Positions 37,452 through 46,384 of a DNA stretch of 64,000 bases are shown here, piece by piece; the stretch's first letter is position 1, and each line of letters opens with the position of its first letter. The stretch comes from JAKAWQ01 sp963840545 (lineage in GTDB: Bacteria > Pseudomonadota > Alphaproteobacteria > Acetobacterales > Acetobacteraceae). Position numbers and translations under genes: made by a program. The stretch spans positions 186,001 through 250,000 of the forward strand of contig CAWIZE010000001.1 of the NCBI GenBank assembly GCA_963840545.1, given 5' to 3'. The notes beneath the pieces were generated by a model. The model saw only the letters and a list, made by a program, of their open reading frames with translations. It had not been told where the DNA came from and made no database searches.

Positions 37452-38291
37452 GTGACAGCCGCCTCGGCCTATGCGAAACGCGAGCCGCCAGACGCCAACC
37501 GAGTGGAACCCCCCGTGACGCGCGAGCCCGAGATCAGTTTCGTCGTGCCTGCGTATAACGAGGAGGCGCTGTTGCCGCGCTGCCTCGAGGCCATCGCCGC
37601 CGAGATCGCGCGCAGCGGCAGCGCTGCGGAGATCGTCGTCGTCGACAATGCGAGCACCGACCGCACGCGCGAGATCGCGCTCGGCGTGCCGGGCGTGCGC
37701 CTGGTCGAGGAGACGGAGCGCGGGCTGGTGCCCGCCCGGCGCGCCGGGCATCGCGCGGCGCGCGGCGCGCTGATCGCCAATATCGACGCCGACACCATCG
37801 TCCCCGAAGGCTGGCTCGAGCGCACCTTGGCCGCGTTCGCCGCCGACCCGGACCTCGTCGGCCTCAGCGGCCCCTACATCTACTACGACGCGCCGCGCTC
37901 GGTGCGGGCCGCCGCGGCCTGCTTCTATCGCTGTGCGTTCGTCGCCTACCTCATCGTGCGGTTCGTCATGCATGCCGGATCGATGATGCAGGGCGGGAAC
38001 TTCGTCGTCCGCCGGGACGCGCTCGAGCGCGCCGGCGGCTTCGATTCGGAATTCCGCTTCTATGGCGAGGACACCGATCTCGCGCGGCGGCTGAGCAAGG
38101 TCGGCGCGGTCACCTTCTCCTTCCGCCTCTGGGCCCTCTCCTCCGGCCGCCGCTTCGCGGCCGAAGGCATGGTGCGGGTCGGCCTCACCTATACCGCCAA
38201 TTTCTTCTGGGCGACCTTCCGCAAGCGCCCCTTCACCGAGGCCTGGGCGGACTACCGCGAAGACCAGGGGCAGGGCCCCTGGACCCCCTAA
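37452..38291 (+). CDS. Family 2 glycosyltransferase
   Basis: 279-aa GT-A type glycosyltransferase. The nucleotide-sugar site is ISFVVPAYNEEALLPRCLEA near residue 30, the metal-binding DAD is in LIANIDADTIVPEGW near residue 113, and the acceptor/base region is FDSEFRFYGEDTDLARRLS near residue 198. A weakly hydrophobic segment (CAFVAYLIVRFVMHAG) may dip into the membrane. The start is uncertain: GTG at 37452, with alternatives at 37503 and 37515. The last residues EDQGQGPWTP and the stop are encoded by a dispersed hairpin repeat (38264-38282), so the original C-terminus has probably been replaced. Confidence 0.85.
   Translation: MTAASAYAKREPPDANRVEPPVTREPEISFVVPAYNEEALLPRCLEAIAAEIARSGSAAEIVVVDNASTDRTREIALGVPGVRLVEETERGLVPARRAGHRAARGALIANIDADTIVPEGWLERTLAAFAADPDLVGLSGPYIYYDAPRSVRAAAACFYRCAFVAYLIVRFVMHAGSMMQGGNFVVRRDALERAGGFDSEFRFYGEDTDLARRLSKVGAVTFSFRLWALSSGRRFAAEGMVRVGLTYTANFFWATFRKRPFTEAWADYREDQGQGPWTP
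38264..38282 (+). repeat. Dispersed hairpin repeat forming the end of the glycosyltransferase gene
   Basis: CCAGGGGC-AGG-GCCCCTGG is a perfect 8-bp hairpin with a three-base loop, flanked by GA and ACCCCC as in the 27858-27878 copy. It encodes the residues before the glycosyltransferase stop and could also act as its terminator. Confidence 0.75.
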
Positions 38292-38312
38292 GCGCTGCGC
38301 GGCACAAAAGCT

Positions 38313-39476
38313 TCAGAGCGCGGCGCGCAGCACGCCGGCGATCCGTGCGATATCCGCCTCCTCGAGGCCGGGATGCATCGGCAGCGCGAGGATGCGCCCG
38401 GCAATCGCCTCCGAGACGGGCAGCGCCGAGCCGTCATGCTGCGCCCGATAGGCCGGCTGGAGGTGCAGCGGGCACGGGTAATAGATGTTGCTGCCGATCC
38501 CGGCTTCCTTGAGCGCCGCCTGGGCGCGCGCACGCGCCTCCGAGCCCGCCAGCAGCACGGAATAGATCGCCCAGACGCTCGTGCTCTCCGCCACCCGCGC
38601 CGGCGTCTCGACGAGCCCGGCGAGCTGCCGGTCATAGGCCCGGGCGAGGCGCTCGCGATGGGCGAGTGCGGCATCGAACACCGTGAGCCGCGCCAGCAGC
38701 ACGGCCGCCTGCAGCGTATCGAGCCTGCCGTTGATGCCGATGCGCAGGACCTCGTAGCGCGTCCCCCCCTCGCCGTGCGAGCGGAGGCTCCGGTAGAGCG
38801 CGGCGCGCTCGTCGCTCTCGGTGAAGAGCGCCCCGCCGTCGCCGTAGCCGCCGAGGGGCTTGGTCGGGAAGAAGCTCACCGCCGTGGCGTCGGCAAGCGT
38901 GCCGAGCCGGCGGTTGTGCAGGCTGGCGCCAAAACTCTGGGCGCAATCGTCCAGCGTGAAGAGCCCCGCGGCCTCGGCGATCGCGCCGAGCGCCGTCCAG
39001 TCGGCCGGCTGGCCGAAGAGATCGACGCCGATCAGCGCCCGCGGGCGGAATTCTCCAGCGGCCCGAACGGCGGCGATCCGGCGCTCGAGGTCCGCCGGGT
39101 CGATCTGGAAGGTGCGGGGATCGATATCGACGAAGACCGGCTTGGCGCCCAGCAGCAGCGGCACCTCGGCGGTCGCGGTATAGGTGAAGGAGGGCAGGAA
39201 GACAGCATCCCCCGCCCCCACCCCCTCGGCCATCAGCGCGATCACCAGCGCATCGGTCCCCGAGCTCACCCCCACGCAGTGCCGCGCGCCGCAATAGGCG
39301 GCGAGGCGCTGCTCGAGCTCCGCGACCTCGGGGCCGAGGATGAACTGGCAATGGGCGAGCACCGCGTCGAGCCGGCGGCGAAGCTCGGCGGCGAAGCTCG
39401 CCTGCTCGGACTTGAGGTCGAAAAGCGGCAGGGGACGCAACGGGGCATCCCTGGGGGCATCCACAGGAGTATCCAT
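38313..39476 (-). CDS. DegT/DnrJ/EryC1/StrS family sugar aminotransferase
   Basis: 387-aa PLP enzyme that aminates keto-sugars for surface polysaccharide or lipooligosaccharide. Landmarks: CVGVSSGTDALVIALMAEGV near residue 67, VFLPSFTYTATAEVPLLLGA, the Asp-containing LFTLDDCAQSFGA near residue 178, and the PLP lysine in SFFPTKPLGGYGDGG near residue 205. It resembles the WbpE-type aminotransferases of UDP-sugar pathways. A glycosyltransferase lies just beyond its 3' end on the opposite strand, suggesting a small glycan locus. Confidence 0.9.
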   Translation of the reverse strand: MDTPVDAPRDAPLRPLPLFDLKSEQASFAAELRRRLDAVLAHCQFILGPEVAELEQRLAAYCGARHCVGVSSGTDALVIALMAEGVGAGDAVFLPSFTYTATAEVPLLLGAKPVFVDIDPRTFQIDPADLERRIAAVRAAGEFRPRALIGVDLFGQPADWTALGAIAEAAGLFTLDDCAQSFGASLHNRRLGTLADATAVSFFPTKPLGGYGDGGALFTESDERAALYRSLRSHGEGGTRYEVLRIGINGRLDTLQAAVLLARLTVFDAALAHRERLARAYDRQLAGLVETPARVAESTSVWAIYSVLLAGSEARARAQAALKEAGIGSNIYYPCPLHLQPAYRAQHDGSALPVSEAIAGRILALPMHPGLEEADIARIAGVLRAAL

Positions 39477-39548
39477 GCGATCAATCGTCTCCGGGTGATG
39501 GTCGGCGACAGCCCCACCAAGCCCGGTCGACGGGCTCGGCCGGCGGCC

Positions 39549-40271
39549 TTAGTTCGCGACCTGCATTTCCCCGAGATAGGCCTCGCGGATCAAGGGGTTC
39601 TCGCGCAGTTCCTTGGCCGTGCCCGAAAGCACCACCTGGCCGGTCTGCAGCACATAGGCGCGATTGGCCACCGAGAGCGCCATCGAGGCGTTCTGCTCGA
39701 CCATGAAGATCGTGGTGCCCTGGCGGTTGATCTCCTGGATGATCTCGAAGGTTTGTTCGACGAAGATGGGTGCGAGGCCCATCGAGGGCTCGTCCATGCA
39801 GATCAGCCGCGGCCTTGCCATCAGCGCCCTGCCGATCGCCACCATCTGCTGCTCGCCGCCCGAAAGCGTGCCGGCGAGCTGGCTGCGGCGCTCCTTGACG
39901 CGCGGGAAAAGCGAATAGACCCGATCGAGGTCCTGGTCGAACTCCGCCCCGTGGCTGCGCAGATAGGCGCCCATCTCGAGATTCTCGAACACCGTCATGC
40001 GCGGAAAAAGGCGCCGTGCCTCGAGCACCGGGGCGATGCCGCGGCGCACGCGCTCGGCGGTGGCGAGCCGTTCGATCGGCTGGCCGTCGAAGACGACGCT
40101 GCCGCGCGTCGGCCGCACCACGCCCATGATCGTCTTCATCGTCGTCGATTTGCCCGACGCGTTGCCGCCGAGCAGGCAGACGATCTCGCCGGCGTCGATC
40201 GCGTAATTGACCTGCTTGAGGACATGCAGGTCGCCGTAATGGGTATCGACATCGCGGAACTCAAGCAGCAA
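39549..40271 (-). CDS. ABC transporter ATP-binding protein, LivF family (second liv system)
   Basis: 240-aa ATPase. Walker A is CLLGGNASGKSTTMK, slightly unusual (GGNASGKS instead of GPNGAGKS). The signature is LSGGEQQMVAIGRAL and Walker B is LICMDEPSMGLAP, the LivF type. The ATG at 40271 overlaps the end of the LivM-LivG fusion gene by 11 nt, and a small hairpin (AGCCCG-GTCGA-CGGGCT, 39520-39536) follows its stop. It should pair with the ATPase domain of the fusion protein. Confidence 0.93.
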   Translation of the reverse strand: MLLEFRDVDTHYGDLHVLKQVNYAIDAGEIVCLLGGNASGKSTTMKTIMGVVRPTRGSVVFDGQPIERLATAERVRRGIAPVLEARRLFPRMTVFENLEMGAYLRSHGAEFDQDLDRVYSLFPRVKERRSQLAGTLSGGEQQMVAIGRALMARPRLICMDEPSMGLAPIFVEQTFEIIQEINRQGTTIFMVEQNASMALSVANRAYVLQTGQVVLSGTAKELRENPLIREAYLGEMQVAN

Positions 40272-42300
40272 TGCCCGCGCTCCCGGCCTGCGTGTTGCGC
40301 CCGAGATAGGCGCGCAGCACCTCCTCGTTGCGGCGGACCTCGTCGGGCCTGCCCTCGGCGATCTTCTCGCCGTGGTCGAGCACGACGACCGTGTCGGCGA
40401 GCCGGACCACCACGTCGAGCTTGTGCTCGATGACGATGACGGTCAGGCCGAGCTTGTGCAGATCCTTGATCTGCTGGGCGAGCTCGAGCGTTTCGGCCGG
40501 GTTCATGCCGGCGGTTGGCTCGTCGAGCAGGAGGATGCGCGGGCTGGCGGCGAGCGCGCGCGAAACCTCGACCCGGCGGCGGTTGGCGTAGGAGAGCGCG
40601 CCCACGTTCTGGTTGGTGCGCGGGAGGAGGCGGTTGCCGAAATTGGCGATGATCTCGAGCACCCGCGCGCGCGCCCGCTTCTCCTCCGCGGCCGCGCCCG
40701 GCAGGTGCAGGACCGCGCCGAGCGGCCCGGTGCGCAGGCGCGCGTGCTGGCCGATCAGCACGTTCTCCATCACCGTGAGGTTGGTGAAGAGGCGGAGGTT
40801 CTGGAAGGTCCGGGCGATGCCCTTGCGGGCGATGGCGTGCGGCTTGAGGCCGAGGATCTCCTCGCCATAGAGCTTGATGCTGCCCAATTCGGCGCGGGTG
40901 AGGCCGGTGATCACGTTGAAGAGGGTCGATTTGCCGGAGCCGTTCGGGCCGATCACCGCAACGACGCCGCCGGCGGGCACCGTGATGTCCATCGATTTGA
41001 GCGCGACGAGCCCGCCGAACCGGACGGTCACGCCCTTGATCTCGAGCGCCGGCACCTGACCGCCGGGGGTCCCGGCCGCACCCTCGCCGATGCCGCTCAA
41101 CCGGAACCCGCCCGATTGCCCGACCTGGGCGTTCTGCTGCTCGAAGCTGAGCGCGGGTTGCTTGCGGACGGCCGGAATGAGGCCCTCGCGCCGGAACAGC
41201 ATCATGAACACGAGGATGATGCCGAAGATGAGCTCGGTCGCCTGCGCGAGCTCGACGTTCTGGAGAAAGCCGATGCCGGTCCACTGGCCGACGGCGCTGA
41301 CCCAGCCCGAGAGGTCCGGCAGGAACCAGGATTGCAGGAGCTGGAGGATCATGGCCCCGGCCACGACGCCCCAGACGCTGCCCATGCCGCCGAGCACCAC
41401 CATGACGAGGACCATCACCGAGACCGGGAACATGAACATATCCGGCGTCGCGCTTTGCAGCTTGGCGATATAGAAGCAGCCGGTCATGCCGGCGAAGCCG
41501 GCGCCGGTGGCGAAGGCGAGCAGCTTGTAGCGCACGAGGTCGACGCCCATCACCGAGGCGGCGACCTCGTCGTCGCGCAGCGCCATCCACGCCCGCCCGA
41601 TGCGTGAATCGCGCAGACTGATGCTGACGAACATCAACACCACCACCATCCCGAGCACGACATAATAATAGGGCTCCGCCCAGATGCCGAAGCTCCAGCC
41701 GAAGAGCTGCGGCGGCGCGGCCCCGTTGAGGCCGGCGGCGCCGTTGGTGAGCGCGGACCAGTTGCGGGCGACGATCGGCACGATCTCGCCGAAGCCGAGC
41801 GTCACGATCGCGAGATAATCCCCGCGCAGGCGCAACGTCGGCGCGCCGAAAACAACGCCGAAGAAGGCCGCGACGATGCCGGCCAGCGCGAGGCCCAGCC
41901 AGAACGAGAGGGTGAAATGCACCACCGTGGCGTCGCCCAGGCTCGCCTTCTGGACGAGGTCCAGCCAGGCGAAGGGAACCCAGAAGCTGCTCCAGGCCGG
42001 ATGAAGCTGCCAGGAGGAGAGGATGCCGTAAGTATAGGCGCCGATCGCGAAGAAGGCCGCGTAGCCGAGATCGAGCAGCCCGGCGAAGCCGACGACGATA
42101 TTGAGGCCGAGGGCGAGCGTGGCGAAGGCAAGCGCGTTCGCCATCGCATCGATGTTGGCGTCGTTGCCGTTGATGATCGGGAAGAGCAGGGCCGCCACGA
42201 GCAGCACGGCGCTCAACGCGCGCTGGCGCGGCAGGGTGAGGAAGTGGGGGCGCGCGCTCGCCCCGGCGAGGTCGGCGCCAACCGTGGTTTCCGAGGCCAT
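40261..42300 (-). CDS. Fused LivM permease - LivG ATPase
   Basis: 679-aa single polypeptide. Residues 1 to about 360 are a LivM-type permease (LGLNIVVGFAGLLDLGYAAF near residue 65, VLVMVVLGGMGSVWGVVAGA near residue 285). A linker of about 60 residues rich in Gly/Gln/Ala follows. Residues 425-670 are a LivG-type ATPase (GPNGSGKSTLFNVITG, LSYANRRRVEVSRAL, ILLLDEPTAGMNP). LivM-LivG fusions occur in several alpha- and betaproteobacteria. The ATG at 42300 lies 14 nt after the LivH-type stop. The frame stays open upstream to 43083 only as a shadow of the livH-type gene. Confidence 0.93.
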   Translation of the reverse strand: MASETTVGADLAGASARPHFLTLPRQRALSAVLLVAALLFPIINGNDANIDAMANALAFATLALGLNIVVGFAGLLDLGYAAFFAIGAYTYGILSSWQLHPAWSSFWVPFAWLDLVQKASLGDATVVHFTLSFWLGLALAGIVAAFFGVVFGAPTLRLRGDYLAIVTLGFGEIVPIVARNWSALTNGAAGLNGAAPPQLFGWSFGIWAEPYYYVVLGMVVVLMFVSISLRDSRIGRAWMALRDDEVAASVMGVDLVRYKLLAFATGAGFAGMTGCFYIAKLQSATPDMFMFPVSVMVLVMVVLGGMGSVWGVVAGAMILQLLQSWFLPDLSGWVSAVGQWTGIGFLQNVELAQATELIFGIILVFMMLFRREGLIPAVRKQPALSFEQQNAQVGQSGGFRLSGIGEGAAGTPGGQVPALEIKGVTVRFGGLVALKSMDITVPAGGVVAVIGPNGSGKSTLFNVITGLTRAELGSIKLYGEEILGLKPHAIARKGIARTFQNLRLFTNLTVMENVLIGQHARLRTGPLGAVLHLPGAAAEEKRARARVLEIIANFGNRLLPRTNQNVGALSYANRRRVEVSRALAASPRILLLDEPTAGMNPAETLELAQQIKDLHKLGLTVIVIEHKLDVVVRLADTVVVLDHGEKIAEGRPDEVRRNEEVLRAYLGRNTQAGSAGIAA

Positions 42301-42314
42301 GCGCGTGCCCCCTC

Positions 42315-43244
42315 TCAGGACTTGTTGGGCGCCATGGTGCCGAGGAGCCCGGTGGGCCGGAACACCAGCACGAGCACCAGGATCGAGAAGATGATGACGT
42401 CGGTCCAGGCGACCGCGATGAACTGTCCGCCGAGCGATTCGATGAGCCCGATGAGGAGGCCGCCCAGCATCGCGCCCGGGATGTTGCCGATGCCGCCCAG
42501 CACCGCCGCGGTGAAGGCCCGCAGCCCCGCCGTATAGCCGATCAGGAAGCTGGTGAAGTTGTAGTAGAGGCCGAAGGCGAGCCCGGCCGCCCCGGCGAGC
42601 GCGGAGCCGGCGAAGAAGGCGACGACGATCACCCGATCGACATCGACGCCCATCATCCGCGCCGCCTCGGGATCCTGGGCGGTCGCGCGCATCGCCTTGC
42701 CGAGCTTGCTCCTCTGCACGAACAGCCAGAGGCCAACCATCAGCACCGCGGAGACGATCCAGATCAGGACGACGCGCAGATCCATCACCGCGCCGTCGAT
42801 GTGGAAGCGGACCTCGGGCAGCGGGTTGGGGAAGTTCTTGGTGTCGGCGCCGGCGCCGAGCAGGATCCCGTTGAAGAGGATGTAGGAGACGCCGATGGTG
42901 GTGATCATCGCCGTCGTCCCCTTGATCCCGCGCAGCGGGCGGAGCGTGTAGCGCTCGATGATCACGCCGAGCAGGCCGCTCGCGACCATGCTGACGACGA
43001 GCGCGGCAAGCAGCGCGCCGACCAGGGGAAGTCCGGTCAGAATGACGTTCTGACCGGACAGCCCGAAGGCCTGCAGCACCCACATGCCGATGAAGGAGCC
43101 GACCATGAAGACGTTGAAGTGCGCGAAGTTGATCAGCTCCATGATGCCGTAGACGAGGGTGAAGCCGAGCGCCAGCAGCGCATACATGCCGCCCAGGCTG
43201 AGCCCGTTGATCACCTGTTGGATGATCAGGGTGGTTTCGGACAT
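42315..43244 (-). CDS. Branched-chain amino acid-type ABC permease, LivH family (second system)
   Basis: 309-aa inner-membrane permease with about eight helices. LivH landmarks: NGLSLGGMYALLALGFTLVY at residue 13, MELINFAHFNVFMVGSF near residue 36, and FTAAVLGGIGNIPGAMLGGL near residue 240. It works with the LivM-LivG fusion encoded 14 nt downstream and is preceded, 65 nt away, by the first of two tandem binding-protein genes. Confidence 0.93.
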   Translation of the reverse strand: MSETTLIIQQVINGLSLGGMYALLALGFTLVYGIMELINFAHFNVFMVGSFIGMWVLQAFGLSGQNVILTGLPLVGALLAALVVSMVASGLLGVIIERYTLRPLRGIKGTTAMITTIGVSYILFNGILLGAGADTKNFPNPLPEVRFHIDGAVMDLRVVLIWIVSAVLMVGLWLFVQRSKLGKAMRATAQDPEAARMMGVDVDRVIVVAFFAGSALAGAAGLAFGLYYNFTSFLIGYTAGLRAFTAAVLGGIGNIPGAMLGGLLIGLIESLGGQFIAVAWTDVIIFSILVLVLVFRPTGLLGTMAPNKS

Positions 43245-43309
43245 GTTCGGCCGTCTCCCGGACGTATCGCCTACGGTTCCGTTCCTACGTTTTCGTCGGG
43301 GCGCCCTGC

Positions 43310-44557
43310 TCAGGCGGCCGGCGCGACGCCGATATATTTGAACTGGTGGATGATATCGGTGAGCGGATAGTTCGTGTTCTTGACCACCTGGAAGATGCTG
43401 ACCGTGCGGTTGACGACATCGCCGTACTGGTCGAACTGCACCGTGCCCTGCAGCGTGACGGTCTTCGAGTTCTGGATCGCGTCGCGCACCGCCGCCCGCG
43501 TGATCGGCTTGCCGGCGTTGACCAGGCCGGCGATCGCGCCGACGATAACAAGCCCGGCGTCATAGGCAGTGATCGCGTAATCGTCCGGCTGGGTGTGGTA
43601 GGTCGACTGGTAGAGCGAGACGAACGGCTGCACCTTCGGATCCTCGGTCAGGTGCGGCGAGGCGATCGAGCAGTACCAGCCCTCGGCGGCCGGGAAGCCG
43701 ACGGCAGTGAGCATTTCGGGATCGAGCAGGCCGTCGCCGCCGCCCTTCGGCATCGCCGCCGGCAGCACGCCGTAAGCCTCCTTCACCAGCTTGGCGCCGG
43801 CGAGCATGACCCCACCGTAATAAAGTGCGTCCGGATTCGTCGCCTTGATCTTGGTCAGCGACACCGTGTAGTCGGCCTCCTTGGGGTCGAGCCGGTCGCG
43901 GCCGAGCACCTTGATGCCCTTCTCCTTGGCCCGCGCCTCGAAGGTATCGGCGATGCCCACGCCATAGGCGCCGGAATCGTCGAGCACATAGACCGACGTA
44001 ACCTTGAGCACGTCGGAATAGTAATTGGCCATCGCCGGGCCCTGGTAGGCGTCGGTCGTGACGGTGCGGAAATAGATCGCCTTGCCCGAGGGGTCGAACT
44101 CGGCGGCGAATTTCGGGTTGGTGATGTCGGGGTTGGTCGAGGCCGGCGTGATGGTGGCCAGGCCGCCCTCGCTCAGGATCGGCGCCATCGCCTTGCCGGC
44201 GCCGCTCATCTCGGGACCGATCGCCGCCACCACGTCGGGGTCGGCGACGAAGGCGCGGGCGTTGGTCGCCGCCTGCGCCGGGTCGTACTGGCCGGCGGTC
44301 GCGGTGGCGTCGTTCAGCACCACGGGAACCAGCGTGTAGCCCTTCACCGTGCCGGCGTCGTTCGCCTGCTGGATGGCGAGCAGGGCACCGTACTTAATAC
44401 GTGCCGCGCCCTCCGCATCGGCGCCGGTGAGCGGCAGGTCGATGCCGATCTTGATCACCTTGTTGGCCGCCAACGCCGGCCGGAGACCCGCTCCGATCAG
44501 CGTGGTGGTGGCCGCCGCACCGGCAATCAGCTTGCCGGCCGAACGACGTGTGAGCAT
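43310..44557 (-). CDS. Branched-chain amino acid-type ABC substrate-binding protein, copy 1
   Basis: 415-aa Peripla_BP_6 protein. Twin-arginine-like signal (MLTRRSAGKLIAGAAATTT), mature start KVIKIGIDLPLTGADAEGA. It is a tandem paralogue of the gene at 44820-46067; the two have equal length and long nearly identical stretches. Differences fall near the ligand region: PEMSGAGKAMAPILSEGGLA here against PMDSGSGKAMAPILSEGNLA in copy 2. The ATG at 44557 follows AAAGGGGGGT. A 262-nt gap with a very GC-rich palindrome (44680-44694) separates it from copy 2. Confidence 0.93.
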   Translation of the reverse strand: MLTRRSAGKLIAGAAATTTLIGAGLRPALAANKVIKIGIDLPLTGADAEGAARIKYGALLAIQQANDAGTVKGYTLVPVVLNDATATAGQYDPAQAATNARAFVADPDVVAAIGPEMSGAGKAMAPILSEGGLATITPASTNPDITNPKFAAEFDPSGKAIYFRTVTTDAYQGPAMANYYSDVLKVTSVYVLDDSGAYGVGIADTFEARAKEKGIKVLGRDRLDPKEADYTVSLTKIKATNPDALYYGGVMLAGAKLVKEAYGVLPAAMPKGGGDGLLDPEMLTAVGFPAAEGWYCSIASPHLTEDPKVQPFVSLYQSTYHTQPDDYAITAYDAGLVIVGAIAGLVNAGKPITRAAVRDAIQNSKTVTLQGTVQFDQYGDVVNRTVSIFQVVKNTNYPLTDIIHQFKYIGVAPAA

Positions 44558-44819
44558 GGGATACCCCCCTTTGGTGAAAGCTCCTGCCCCTCCCCTTAAG
44601 CAAGTCAGGGGCCAACTTGTCACTAGTCTGTTTTGCGCTCCCTGCATAGCGGCGTGCGTCCGCGCGCCCCGCCGGCCCCGGGGCGCGGCGCCCCGCCGGG
44701 CCGCGGAGCCGGTGATGAACGAATGGGCCGGCGCCCGGACTCGAACTGCCCGGTTCTTCGGCGGGCTGGCTGCTGCGTAGGCAGCGCAAGGCGAAACGGC
44801 ATCGGGCTCAGCACGGGGC

Positions 44820-46067
44820 TCAGCTCGTCGGCGCGGTGCCGATATACTGGTATTGATGCAGGATGTCGGTGAGCTTGTATCGGCCGTTCTCGACGATCTG
44901 GAAGATGCTGACGACGCGGCTCCTGAGGTCGCCGTAGCGGTCGAACTGCACCGGTCCCTGAAGCGTGTCGGTCCGCGAGCCCTGGATCGCGTCGCGCACC
45001 GCCGCCCGCGTCACCGGCTTGCCGGCATTCACCAGGCCGGCGATCGCGCCGACGATGACCAGCCCGGCGTCATAGGCGGTGATCGCGTAATCGTCCGGCT
45101 CGGTGTGCCAGGTCGCCTCGTAGAGCGTCACGAACGGCTGCACCTTCGGGTCGGCGGTGAGGTGCGGCGAGGCGATCGAACAGTACCAGCCCGCGGCGGC
45201 CGGGAAGCCGACGGCGGTCAGCATCTCCGGGTTGAACAGCCCGTCCCCGCCACCCTTCGGCATGGCGGCGGGAAGAATGCCGTACGCCTGCTTGACCAGC
45301 TTGGCCCCGGCCAGCATGACGCCGCCGTAATAGAGCGCGTCCGGGTTCAGCGCCTTGATCTTGGTCAGCGACACCGTGTAGTCGGCCTCCTTGGGGTCGA
45401 GCCGGTCGCGGCCGAGCACCTTGATGCCCTTCTCCTTCGCCCGCGCCTCGAAAGTATCGGCGATGCCCACCCCATAGGCGCCGGAATCGTCGAGCACATA
45501 GACCGAAGCAACCTTGAGCACGTCGGAATAGTAATTGGCCATCGCCGGGCCCTGGTAGGCGTCGGTCGTGACGGTGCGGAAATAGATCGCCTTGCCCGAG
45601 GGGTCGAACTCGGCGGCGAATTTCGGGTTCGTGATGTCCGGGTTGGTGGAGGAAGGCGTGATGGTGGCGAGATTGCCCTCGCTCAGGATCGGCGCCATCG
45701 CCTTCCCCGAGCCGCTGTCCATCGGGCCGATCGCCGCCACCATGTCGGGGTCGGCGACGAAGGCGCGGGCGTTGGTCGCCGCCTGCGCCGGATCGTATTC
45801 GCCGGCGGTGCTCGTCGCATCGTTCAGCACCACGGGAACCAGCGTATAGCCCTTGATGGTGCCGGCGTCGTTCGCCTGCTGGATGGCAAGCAGGGCGGCG
45901 TCCTTGATGCGAATCGCGTTGTCGGCCTCGGCGCCGGTGAGCGGCAGGTCGATGCCGATCTTGATCACCTTGCCGGCCGCCCGCGCCGCACGGAAACCCG
46001 CTCCGAGCAGCGTCGCGGAGGCCGCCGCTCCGGCGACCAGCCGGCTGGCGCCACGCCGTGTCAACAT
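44820..46067 (-). CDS. Branched-chain amino acid-type ABC substrate-binding protein, copy 2
   Basis: 415-aa Peripla_BP_6 protein and first gene of the second liv operon. Signal MLTRRGASRLVAGAAASATL, mature start KVIKIGIDLPLTGAEADNA. Strong ribosome site AAGGAGGCTTTGCG before the ATG at 46067. Closely similar to copy 1 over its whole length, with the central part (DPSGKAIYFRTVTTDAYQGP onward) almost unchanged at DNA level. Two binding proteins feeding one membrane complex would widen the range of ligands. Confidence 0.93.
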   Translation of the reverse strand: MLTRRGASRLVAGAAASATLLGAGFRAARAAGKVIKIGIDLPLTGAEADNAIRIKDAALLAIQQANDAGTIKGYTLVPVVLNDATSTAGEYDPAQAATNARAFVADPDMVAAIGPMDSGSGKAMAPILSEGNLATITPSSTNPDITNPKFAAEFDPSGKAIYFRTVTTDAYQGPAMANYYSDVLKVASVYVLDDSGAYGVGIADTFEARAKEKGIKVLGRDRLDPKEADYTVSLTKIKALNPDALYYGGVMLAGAKLVKQAYGILPAAMPKGGGDGLFNPEMLTAVGFPAAAGWYCSIASPHLTADPKVQPFVTLYEATWHTEPDDYAITAYDAGLVIVGAIAGLVNAGKPVTRAAVRDAIQGSRTDTLQGPVQFDRYGDLRSRVVSIFQIVENGRYKLTDILHQYQYIGTAPTS

Positions 46068-46384
46068 CGCAAAGCCTCCTTGCATTTGCTTCCCTTGCTC
46101 GCCGCTACGCAATTCCGAGGCCACGTCTCAGGAACTCGCGTGGATCCGCAGGGAAGCTTGCAAAGTCAGAGGATTGATCGGGCGCACGCCGGTGCCGCGG
46201 CGGCCGCGTCCCATGGCGCCCGGCGCTGCATTGCACAATATCCAAGCAGGCTGACCGATCGGACGGCAAACTCCCGATCCCGCGACGGCCGCGCCGCCGC
46301 CCTCGCCAGATCGCGACACGAAGGCTAGAAGCGAACAGCCGTGGGGCCGTCCCCACGGTCATGGCGAGGAGGCGTACAACTGCG
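46068..46384. promoter_or_regulatory. Divergent intergenic region between livK copy 2 and the RraA-like gene, with hairpin
   Basis: This 317-nt gap must hold promoters for both sides. No convincing -35/-10 pair is visible. The clearest element is a perfect 8-bp palindrome, CCGTGGGG-CCGT-CCCCACGG (46339-46358), 26 nt before the RraA-like start, which could be an operator or a leader hairpin. Confidence 0.45.

Noticed and set aside
44725..44765. tRNA-like 3' end (minus strand CAGTTCGAGTCCGGGCGCC)
   Set aside because: The T-stem does not pair properly, there is no matching acceptor, D-arm or anticodon arm upstream, so it is chance similarity.
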